Positions 36,533 to 46,470 of a stretch of 64,000 nucleotides of DNA are shown piece after piece (the first letter of the stretch is position 1; every line of letters starts with the position of its first letter). The translations under genes were made by a program, and so were the position numbers. Source of the stretch: Botryotinia globosa (taxonomy: Eukaryota > Ascomycota > Leotiomycetes > Helotiales > Sclerotiniaceae); contig RCSZ01000016.1 of NCBI GenBank assembly GCA_014898425.1, positions 248,001 to 312,000 of the forward strand, read 5' to 3'. The notes below the pieces were generated by a model. It searched no databases. It was not told the origin of the DNA and saw only the letters and a program-made list of their open reading frames with translations.

Positions 36533-38185
36533 ATGATGGGCCTCACTAGAAGTACTCTAGTTGTGCTCTTTTCCCTTTTATATCTATTTCAACCACTTGT
36601 GAACGCTCAAGATCAGGCTCAAGGACGGCCAGGTGCAGCAGCTTCTGCCCCAGCACCCGCTGCTGGTCGACCTGGCAGTGCACCTTCTGATCAAGTGCCA
36701 ATTCAGCCAGCCGCTTCAGGCCCCGCTCCCGCTGCTGGTAGACCCGGCGGTGCTTCAACTCCTCCTACGTCTTCAGACGCAGCTCCAGCAGCAGGAAGAC
36801 CTGGCGCCTCAACTGCTCCCACAGCTGGGGATCCTGCAGCGGGGAGACCCAAAGTCTATTCCTGTCCGGCAGACAACGGAGCAAGATATACAACGGCAAA
36901 TGGAGTGACGTTCGAGTTGAGATGCGATCATGGTACCACCGCTAAACCTCTTATCAATACGATCACAGCCACACAAAAGGAATGTGCAGATTATTGCTCA
37001 ACCCTTCCAAATTGCCAGTCCGCCGATTGGAACACCAATGCCAAAATGTGTGCAACGAAGCAGGAGGTATGTAAATTGCATAATCTTTGAGTATGAATTT
37101 AACCCGCTAACTTTAGTAGTACATACCGGTGAGTAGAACTAGATGGAATAATGATATTTATCTTTTACCTTATTTTTACTGACAAGAAAAGACATTTCCC
37201 CTTACAGGAACGCACACCTGGTTTCCTCTCGAAGAGCGTAAGCAGCGTCCGGACACAGAATACCGCACACCACCAGAATGTCCAGCACCCAAAGTAGCCC
37301 TCGCAGAAAGTGTGACCACCAGTGCAAGTTTCACAACTGATGGCGAATGTCCAACCAGTAAGTGCACAGTCAAATATACGGGAAGTCTCTTATTCACTGA
37401 CAACTGCAGATGATGGAAAGATCTTTTTGACTCCTCAGGGCACGTACTTCCAGGTCAAGTGCAGCTTCGAGAATACAGCTGAAATCACGGTCTCTGGAAG
37501 CCGACCACTTCATGACTTCGCGGAATGCATGACTGCTTGTGCAGATATTCCCGAGTGTAAAAGGTATGAAGCATGGTCTAAGGAATTTTTTAGGACGAGA
37601 CTGATGACAATAGTGTAACATTTGGTAATGGAAAGCCCAACTGGGAGTGTAAAATGTTTGAGGCTGGTGTTGAAGCTTTAACCGCAGATGCTACAAGTAA
37701 TTAGTTCATGTCACCCGGTTTGATTCGGTGGAAGCTGATTATTCTGTACAGACAAAAAACCATCAGCAGTTGTCATTGATCCACCAACATCTGCAAAGCA
37801 AGACGACTTGACATACCTCTGCTCAACAGAATGCCCAAATGCTGATGGGCAAACATGGGATTCTCCAACAGGACAAGTGAGTGTTTAACGAGAGAAGGCG
37901 AAGCTCGAGACTGCGACTAACTATTTTCAGCGATTTCGTATGGACTGTTGCAAGCGCCACGGAACGATCCCCATTGGTGATACACAGGCAGGCTCTTTAG
38001 AGGAATGTATGAAGATTTGCGGATTCACATTGGCGTGCCAATCTGTCGATTTCCAAAGGGACACCGGAATGTGTTATCTTGGAAAACATTCAGGTGCACC
38101 CACTATTGCAGCATCTGGATGGGCTTCTGCTTATGCAATTGGCTGTGCTGGTGCTTGCAAGAAAGAGGGACGTTGCGTTGCGTAG
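36533..38185 (+). CDS. Secreted protein with Pro/Ala repeat stalk and three PAN/Apple-like modules (PAN protein C)
   Basis: Seven exons: 36533-37066, 37120-37128, 37192-37357, 37410-37563, 37614-37696, 37752-37876 and 37931-38185, giving 441 residues. The 9-nt second exon (YIP) could be absent without changing frame. A signal peptide (STLVVLFSLLYLFQPLVNA) precedes a 90-residue Pro/Ala/Ser stalk with five GRP-type repeats, mostly PAAGRPG. Three PAN/Apple-like modules follow, marked by FELRCDHG with CADYCSTLPNC, by FQVKCSFEN with DFAECMTACADIPEC, and by FRMDCCKR with EECMKICG and GMCYLGKH. The start at 36533 is the first ATG; the frame is open upstream but has none. The stalk plus binding modules suggests display at or release from the wall. 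No GPI tail is seen. Confidence 0.75.
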
Positions 38186-39424
38186 GAGCTTGAAGTTGAA
38201 TTTGAGATGGTGTTGTTTCCAGATGTCTACCATGATTTTGTTGTCACTGTTGGATGTAAAGAATAAATAAAATGGCCAGCTCAGATGAGTTAGAGCTCTT
38301 GGGTCTAGAAATTGAAGAAGTATAATTCATCATTCCACAAGGCCATGGAGGTTTGGTGATGATTGTATCACGTGTGATCATATGATGTGCATATTTGTGG
38401 AAACAAGCCTGCGAGGTCTGCTCCTTGGCATGATGTGGTCAGTGGGAGATACATTTTGAGAAGCATCTGTCCCCTCTTTTCGATTTCCGTATGTGGATAT
38501 CTGGTGCTGGTGGTGGTACATCTAGATTCTAGCAGCGAATACTTTTCGACACCTCTTTCGTATTAGGTACTCTGGAAGACCAAAACGGATGGTAGATGTA
38601 GTGACAAGCTGACTAACACTCTGTCTGGTGATGACGGCGACGCAGTTGTCGTACACTCCCTAGTATAACAAATTCTTAAATTACCCCTATCAATGAAGCG
38701 TAATTACACAAGATAAATTAATTTCAGATTTGGGTTAATTTTATTAATAAATGGAGAATAATCACATGCATTTACCCAAGTATATAGTATATTATATTGT
38801 ATTGTATATATATAATTTAATTCCTTTCCTTCTTGCAATCTTGCTGCCCTGCCATCTTGCCATCTTGGAGCTTTGAAGTCTTCCCAAGTTACTATACCTG
38901 TTCATAGCCATTCTCATACATACATGTATATCGTATTCAATTCTTCAACTTCATACATACAGCTACTGCCAACAAATCAAAAACGCCATTCATCAAAACG
39001 CTCAAGCCATTAGTTCTCAAAGCAGAAATAAATAAAATAAAGTACCGGTACCGTACACCATTCATCCCTTATCTAAAAAACACGAGAGAACGCCAAGAAC
39101 CTCAGGACACTTTGCATTCAGCCAACGAATTCATTCCATAGAGTGGTCGCGACTTGATTTTTTTTGGAAAGCTCGAGTAAGGTGATAGGAACGAGCTAGT
39201 TATAGTGTCTCATTAAATTTATTGTTTATTTTATTTTGTTGACTTTCTTTGGTCATTTCGTCAAGCTGGCGTCCTCCGGTCTTTCTTCTTTGAAATCCTC
39301 CCACCAACATCATCGAAAACGGTCATCAATACACATAAAGACAGGAATTGAGCCTGACGAACGAACTTCCTCCCATTCCTCCACCCGGGTGTTGTCACCT
39401 ATACCTGGAACACCGATTGGTTCA
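38186..39424. other. Intergenic between PAN gene C and the GT34 gene
   Basis: This is 1.2 kb, AT-rich around 38690-38830, with a TATATA-type tract near 38780-38820. It contains the GT34 upstream region. The frame of the GT34 first exon stays open back to about 39236 but without an ATG. No other gene is supported. Confidence 0.45.
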
Positions 39425-40941
39425 ATGTCATTATCGCGAAGTCCATCTCCAAGACCTGGAGGAGGATGGGCTAGTCCAGGTCTCTCAAGCCCTTATGCCA
39501 ATGTCAGTGGAAGATCGAGCCCAAACAAAATGCAAAGGACAGGCGGAAATGGAGGCTCGGTAACTTGGGAGTCTGCGAGAGCGAAGAGCGAGGAAGTAAA
39601 TGGCTACCCTTCATTTTCAACCAAGAACAATGGCTTCTTCAACCGGCACATCAGAAATATATCAAATAGTCTACCGCATTTTCACATGGGAGGGGATGGT
39701 AGTTATGCGGAAAAAGAAAAATTGGGGCGCGGACGATGGTTAGGTTCTTCTAAGCTGGCACGTATACGAAACGGTCTTGCGAGAGTCAGTAGCAAGATGA
39801 GATTGCGATTTATGATTGTTTTGGGGTTTGTAATGATGGTAATTCTTTTCTATTCTACACGTAAGTCAACTCGTCGAACAGGGGGGCCGCGAGAAATTCT
39901 GACCTCGAGATAGCTTTACATTACTGGTGGCGCCGAGCAACGCATTTTGGAGGGGGCAAGAAGTTCGTTATAATATTGGCAGCAAATCAAGGAGGTGGAG
40001 TTATGGAGTGGAAGGGACCAAGGGAATGGGCAATCGAACGAGACAGTGTGAAAAACAAACGAAAATACGCAAACAAATGGGGATACGAATTGGAGATCGT
40101 GGACATGAGCACCAAGAAGAGATACGCACACGAATGGAGAGAGAGTTGGGAAAAGGTTGACACTATCCGCAATTCTCTGAGAAAATATCCTGAAGCCGAA
40201 TGGTAATTTGGACCCTGATATGCCACAAATGGAGCTTAGAAGCTAACACTGCGCAGGTTTTGGTGGCTCGACCTCAACACTTTCATCATGGAACCTTCCT
40301 ACTCCCTTCAATCCCACATATTCAACAGCCTAGCCAAAAATACCTACCGCGATATCAATGATTATAACCCCCTGAACATAACACACCCTCTCGATTCTCC
40401 CTACCTAGATGCCGAATCTCGTAGCACAGTCGGAGACGGTCAAGCAAGCTCTATAAACCTTATAGTCCCACAAGATTGTTCAGGTTTCAATCTTGGTTCT
40501 TTCTTCGTCAAACGCAGCGCATGGACTGATCGCCTTCTCGACGTATGGTGGGACCCTGTCGGCTACGAACAAAAACACATGGAATGGGAACATAAAGAAC
40601 AAGACGCGCTCGAGTTCTTATACATTAACCAACCTTGGATACGCCCCCATACCGCATTTATTCCACAGCGCAAGATCAATAGTTTCCCACCTGGAGCATG
40701 CTCGGATAACGGAAATGATACGCGCATTCATTATGATGAACATGATCGGGATTTCTTGGTTAACATGGCAGGTTGCGAGTGGGGACGTGATTGTTGGGGT
40801 GAGATGTATAATTACAGGGAGTTGAGTAATTTCTTGAACAGAACATGGTGGGAGAGGTTTAAGGAGGATCTTGTGATCAAGGCCTGGCAAAAAATCATGG
40901 GAAAATCGAAGTCCAAGGATGCCGCGAATGGCAATTCATAA
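39425..40941 (+). CDS. mnn10: Golgi alpha-mannosyltransferase, GT34 (Mnn10-type)
   Basis: Three exons: 39425-39860, 39914-40202 and 40257-40941, giving 469 residues. The start chosen is the first ATG (MSLSRSPSPRPGGGW), a Ser/Pro-rich cytoplasmic tail. One signal anchor at about residues 122-142 (RFMIVLGFVMMVILFYS) gives a type II Golgi topology. The lumenal domain begins FVIILAANQGGGVMEWKGP and shows the GT34 features WGYELEIVDM, WFWWLDLNTFIMEPSYSL at the nucleotide-sugar site, and DCSGFNLGSFFVKRS, with WWDP and EQDALEFLY towards the end. Mnn10 is part of the M-Pol II complex that extends the alpha-1,6 backbone of N-linked mannan. The acidic site reads Asp-Leu-Asn, not the usual DxD. The exact clade (Mnn10 or Mnn11) should be taken as likely, not certain. 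Confidence 0.88.
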
Positions 40942-43900
40942 GATCTATGATCAAACTCGGATGAAAGGATCATCGGCGGATGAATGAGTTTGAACGGGGA
41001 TTCCCCCATTACGGTTACGAAAACGAAAACGAAAAGACAAACATCACCCTTTCTCTGGATATACTATATTGTCTTTGCTTCATGACGAGATGCAATTAAC
41101 ACCTTTAATGAGAGCGTTTGTAACGTGAGTATTGCTATGCGCCCGTCTGTGGCTAGCAAATTGGCGTCTGGGTATCCTTCTCTTCTATAGATTTTATTTG
41201 GGCACGTGTTTGTCTGTCTTTTACTCTTCTTCTCTTCACCGGACTGTATGATTGTCTGTTGGAATTGTGAAAATTGGTGGGGATAGAAAGGTTTCTGTGT
41301 GTATGTTTATAATTGAAACACAGCGAATACTACCTACTTTTGTTGATGCTGATTATTATGAATTTATCCGTGGAGAGAGTGAGTATGTTCTATATGTGAT
41401 GCGCTATATGTGCAGCAGTAACGAAAGATTCTTCACATAAGTCTTCCTATGGTTGAACTGCGCAAGATTGATGGTTTCTAAAAACGCCATTGTATTCGTG
41501 CTGTGATGCTATAGAGTATTTTTGGATTTGTATGTATATGGAGATGCAGATGGTATGTGAAGCGAACTCGGGTTGTAACTGAGTGTCGTAGATTCATCAA
41601 CACCTTGTCGACTTGAAGGAATGAAGGAGACTTCACATTACACGAGGTAGGTGATAACAATATCAGCTGCGCTAGAGAAGCTTTACAGATTACAGATCAC
41701 AGAGCGCTATGAGGATTATGGAAGTTTATTGCTGGAGAAAATAGATGTTGATGGATAGCTTGGGATATGGGATATGGGATATAGGCTCTATTGTATATGT
41801 GTGGGATGTTGGGTGCAGGTGAGAATGTGAATGTTTGAATCATTGTTTAATCTACTCGTTCGTTCAGAGGATGAAGAAGAAGTGTTGGGTTTCGCGATAA
41901 TTTATCAGTGTGTACATGTGAGGTATACTTCTTCTGTGATATAGCGGTAGTGGCTAGACGCGCAGAAATTGCTTTCTTGTGGATAGGATGAATATCGCAA
42001 CGATGAACGATGAATGATATTGATCGGTCTGTTTTCTGTTTAGTATTCTGCATATGTCGGATGAGAGAGACTTGTCTAACTACCTAGTAACACCAAGCTT
42101 TTTCTCCTTATACTAATCGCATGTGCAGTATCGTTCTTTAAAAGCCTTCCAGAAATGGCGCAGCATGTTGTTCTCTGCTATAACGTATTGATGTAAGAAG
42201 GTAACAACTTGCAAACCTGCACATCGGAGTTTGGTCCTTGATGAAAAGATACGTGGACTCAACTTTCAAGTTTCTCCATCACCTAGTCGAAAACAAATAG
42301 GGATAAAAGGAGACTGTTGCTTTGGAGAATTAGTGACAACCCCATCGTTAGGTTGAGCAAATGAATGTGTTGCTTTCCCAAAATCGATGACGTCTGTAGA
42401 CGTAGGTGCATCTACGTTAGCTAATCCTTTTCTGATATACAAAGGGAAGAGGAGACATATTTGAGAACATCCAACAAACATCAGCCAGCAAGAAGATTTT
42501 CTTCTACAAAATGCACACAAGAAAATATCTTGCATTGGGAAATTTCCCTGTCCCGATACCCCGCGCTTGCTATCATTCTCCATTCCATCCTAGCCATAGA
42601 TTACCACTCTAGCGAAGAAACAAAACCCCTGAGCTATCAAACTATCCAGTGTGCTTGTAGGAAATAGGCCCCCAGACGGAGGGTCGAAGACACGCAACAA
42701 ACGAAATGCTAGTTGCTGGCATGCAATTACTGGGCTTTCACACCTCAAATTCGATGATTCAAGCTAAGGATCATAGGTAGGTAGCTAGAGGAAGGCCTCG
42801 TTAAAGCTCAGTTCTCGCAACGCCTTGGGCTCTCAGAAATGAGCAGTTTTTAGGCGAAGAGAGAAAGTAAGAGCTATTTGCACTAGTAAATTCGCAGATC
42901 GGATGTTATGTTTTTGTGATGGGAAAGCTCTGACGGTTCTGAGCTAAAATTTGGAAGTATTGCTTGGATATTCACAAATGTCAGTCGTCCATAGTGAGGC
43001 TTTAGTTTAGCTCCTCTACAATGCAGCTGAACTACTGATGTACCCAGGCTCTAATCAGTTGCATTGCAAGCTTCCTATGAAGAAATCTTATGTTTACTGT
43101 GAAGAAGTCATGATTCCATAATTCGAGCAATTCATTACCAATAAAAGTTGCAACAATGGCTCTTCCTCTCTCCAAACATATCGTCCGCGCCAGTGATCGC
43201 AGTAGCCATTGTATGTGCCCAGGAAGCCTCCAAAACGGTTGACGGAAGATAAATAGGGAATTAGTAGTCAGGCCACAGTTTGTAGGTTGATTTTGCGTTT
43301 AAAGATTCCGCAAACTTCAAACAGTTTGTGATGGGATGCATGGGAATTCGAGGTTATAATTTGAGTGAGAGAGGTTGAGGATTGGCGCAATTAGAAAGGG
43401 AGTTTTGGCGAGGGAGATGCTGATCAAGCAATGGAGAATGTGAACAAGCGTATGGATTTAAAGAGAATTTGAAAGGGTGTGAAAGATTACGAGGACTGGA
43501 GTCTTTAGGAACGTTCGCGATGCAAGGAAAAGAAGGAGGAAATACAAGTATGCTTAATGGTAATCAGAACTCGGATGCGCCATGGGTACCAAATTCAACA
43601 TGATGCGTCTTTGCTGGGGCATAAGAGAATAGTGGAGAGGCTTAATCAAGCAATCAAATCTCCACTGTAAATCCAACGTGAAAATCGCTACCAGAAGAAA
43701 TATCAGACGAGTGAAGAGTCAGCCCATTGGCAATATCAGATGAGAGAAGGGCCAAAGAAGAAATAAATCCTTAAGCCGACATGCACAATCACATGGCTGG
43801 ACGAGACAACAGTCTAGGATTGAGACACCTGTCTACATCTCGATATAATCCGTCATGGCAACTGTCGCTGAATTGACATTACTAATCTCGTCTTTATCTT

Positions 43901-44505
43901 CTGTTGAGCATTATTTTTGAACCATTGCGTAGCTGCACATCAGTCAGATCCAGCGCGTTATTTCCATTTACGCGCAAAGAAAAAGTAGATGAGAACGAAC
44001 CGGAGTTGTGAATTCTTTGTTATACAATAGGATATTATAAAACAGGCCTTGCTAATTGCTCAAGTCGGGTATATCTAACTCTAGTCATGATTTCCTTCCA
44101 GAATGTTTCTACCCTAAGTTCCACATCTAATTTTTCAGTGCTGTTTGATAACATACATTCAAACATGCAGGCAGCCTTTTGTCTTCTAGGGCCGCTGCAA
44201 TCTCGTAGTAGAATCTCGTAGAGAGAAAGTGGAGAAGTGTCCTTTCGGACTGATGTGATGTGTCGCTTTGATTGATTTGGGTTGATAGACCGATGCTTCG
44301 GCCACTTTGGCCATCGCAGGAAAAGCAGTTTCTGAGTTGAGCTTAAGGCCAACGTCATTTTTCGTACGTTGGGATGACTGATTGGAACCAGTACAGGTGC
44401 TATCGCCTGATATACGTATTGAGTATATCTCAAATGTAGTCGAAAGCGATATCGAACGAGAAAAATCCATGGCTTCTACTCACCCCTGACGCCCATTAAC
44501 CCCCC
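40942..44505. other. Gene-poor intergenic stretch
   Basis: This is 3.6 kb between the GT34 stop and the jac1 stop. Frames of 94-107 codons exist on the minus strand (44186-44470, 44035-44358, 42266-42583) but show no family features. A GGGATAT heptamer is repeated three times near 41762-41783. TAGGTAGGTAG occurs near 42775. I see no transposon ends or RNA genes. Confidence 0.45.
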
Positions 44506-45279
44506 TCAATGCACCATAACAACCGGCTTGCCTTTCTCCCACGCATGCAAACTATCTCTCACATTAACCCAATATCTCAGTCTGACTGTCTCTCTCCTTG
44601 CGGTCTCCATATCCCCAGCCTCCAAAGCCTTCCCTACCACATCCTCACACTTAGCAATCCGCTCCTCATTCCGAACCTTCAATCCATCCAAATCGCCCTC
44701 TTCCTCCGCTTCCTCCATTTCCTCCCTTGTCTCCATCACTTCCATCAATAATTCGTTATCTCCCGCTTCCCCTCCGGTTTTCCCAGTCTCATCATGTACA
44801 TCTACACCCTGTAGTCCCAACAGATATTGCGCCCGCAACAGAGGAGATTGTAGCGTTTTATATGCCTCGTTGATCAAAGCGCTGGTAGCTTCGGCGCGGG
44901 CTTTATTTGACGCTGAGTGTAAATCTGGATGCGCGCTTGCCTGCAAACGGAGAAATTCATTGCGCAGCGCACGAACATCGATGTGGAAGGGACCGGAGGG
45001 TGGCGGACCGCGAGGAAGAGTGAGAGGGAAAAGATCGTAGTGGATTTGCGGGGTTGAGGCAACAGAAGGAGTAGTTTGGTCTGGTGAAGCAGATGGTGGA
45101 GGATTCGTGGACGAAGATGCGTATCTGCGGGAGGGAACCGTAGGAACAGCTTGGGAAAGAGGGGTGGCTTGCTGGTGGCAGATTTGGCAAACGCTGGCTG
45201 TGTGGCGAACGATTGCAGGTCGAGTGGAAGCCGTCCTACACGAGCGCATAAGACTTCGTGGTATCATTGAAGATCGCAT
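44506..45279 (-). CDS. jac1: Mitochondrial J-protein co-chaperone Jac1/HscB
   Basis: Single exon, 257 residues. The first ATG is at 45279 (MRSSMIPRSLMRSCRTAS); the frame is open further upstream but lacks an ATG. The Arg/Ser-rich N-terminus suits mitochondrial import. The J domain follows (HYDLFPLTLP, then RNEFLRLQASAHPDLHSA), with the invariant HPD that stimulates the partner Hsp70, and then the C-terminal helical domain (LLRAQYLLGL, then ELLMEVMETREEMEEA) that contacts the scaffold Isu. Jac1 with the Hsp70 Ssq1 releases Fe-S clusters from Isu in mitochondria. An N-terminal CQIC pair resembles half of the zinc motif of animal HSCB. Length is somewhat larger than yeast Jac1 owing to the presequence and Pro/Ser linker. 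Confidence 0.93.
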   Translation of the reverse strand: MRSSMIPRSLMRSCRTASTRPAIVRHTASVCQICHQQATPLSQAVPTVPSRRYASSSTNPPPSASPDQTTPSVASTPQIHYDLFPLTLPRGPPPSGPFHIDVRALRNEFLRLQASAHPDLHSASNKARAEATSALINEAYKTLQSPLLRAQYLLGLQGVDVHDETGKTGGEAGDNELLMEVMETREEMEEAEEEGDLDGLKVRNEERIAKCEDVVGKALEAGDMETARRETVRLRYWVNVRDSLHAWEKGKPVVMVH

Positions 45280-45418
45280 GGCAGTTTTGTATGGCCTATG
45301 CAAAGATATAATCTGTTTGCGATTCTCAGAATCTGAGAATGTCAAGTAAAGTTTGACTTTGAAGATTAAACAACAATTTGATGATGACGTAATGCGCCGT
45401 GCGCCCGTCTAACATTAC

Positions 45419-45660
45419 CCTCCCTCCCCACCTCCGAGCTCCCCTATAAATTTAAGCTATTATCTTGCGACCCTTATTTGAACTGAATTTAGACATTGAA
45501 TTGCTATGGTATATTATAATGATTTGGAAAATTCAAACTATTCAAAAGTCTGAAATCAATCTAAACATTGAATATACACATAACTCTATACTTAATTGGA
45601 ATATTTGATCTATATAAAAAACTTGATTCAATCTAGACATTGAACGCTTATGAACTGCTG
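45419..45660. repeat. Diverged 72-bp tandem repeat upstream of jac1
   Basis: The core (A/T)(A/G)AACATTGAA-like motif RRACATTGAA, preceded by CAATCT or GAATTT, recurs at 45491, 45563 and 45635, exactly 72 nt apart each time. The intervening sequence is only partly conserved, so this is an old tandem array of about three units. It lies 210-370 bp upstream of the jac1 start codon. Confidence 0.55.
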
Positions 45661-46470
45661 TACTGTGTTAGAATATCCAAATTGCACGAGGACCCAAAGT
45701 CTTCGACCCATCACTCATCGTCTCATACCAAAGAAAGAATAGCCTTAAGTTCAAATACCATAAGCCGATTTGTATTAAGGGTTTTCAAATCCCAAAGTTT
45801 TTCCTCTCCCTTTGCTTATCTAGAAGGACCATTAACCTTAAAGAGTCTAAGAACCACTTTTGTTGAGATGCAAAATTTACATTTGCGTATCTAGTGCTCG
45901 TTTGCTCACTCGCTTCGAAGGATTCCAGGAGGAAGAAGCTTTATCACATTGCTTATGAATGTTTACACTGTTTCGGCACATTTACTATTAAAGCAGATCA
46001 AAGTGTTCAAAGAGAAAACCGAACCATTGGGCAAATATAGTCGAAACAACACCAGTGCTTACACACAACTTCAACTCAACATCATAAAATTCTTGCACAA
46101 GACTTAGGATTTGAAATATAAAATCTCATTTATCTCTCCTCCTTCCTCCCCTCCTCCTCTTGAACTCATATTTGAAACTAAAACTGAATTTGGTATATCC
46201 TACAAACTCCCAAAGCACAACGAAGGGAAAGAGAAAAAGTATACCCAAAACGCCATTCTTTTCCTATCCATCGAATCATACAATACTTTAAAGACATTAA
46301 TTACCACTTGATCTCTTGGTCTATGATACCACCTGTCTCCGAATCTTCGAGCGAGTTAATGACAATAATAGTAAACGCCGAACACCTTTCGTCCAGCTCA
46401 CAAACTCCGTTTGCTTGCATTAATCTTCATGATCCATCCCATTTCGTACCTCCAACGTCTTCAATGACAA
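45661..46470. other. Intergenic, jac1 upstream / mps1 3' flank
   Basis: AT-rich sequence with short frames (66-84 codons) that show no family features. It probably holds the 3' untranslated region of mps1 at its right end. Confidence 0.4.

Noticed and set aside
42266..42583. 105-codon minus-strand frame with several cysteines
   Set aside because: Cysteines are irregular, no domain or signal peptide is visible, and it stands alone in a gene-poor region.
44035..44470. Two overlapping minus-strand frames of 94 and about 107 codons just downstream of jac1
   Set aside because: No family features and no supporting splice pattern; they overlap each other in different frames and probably lie in 3' flanking sequence.
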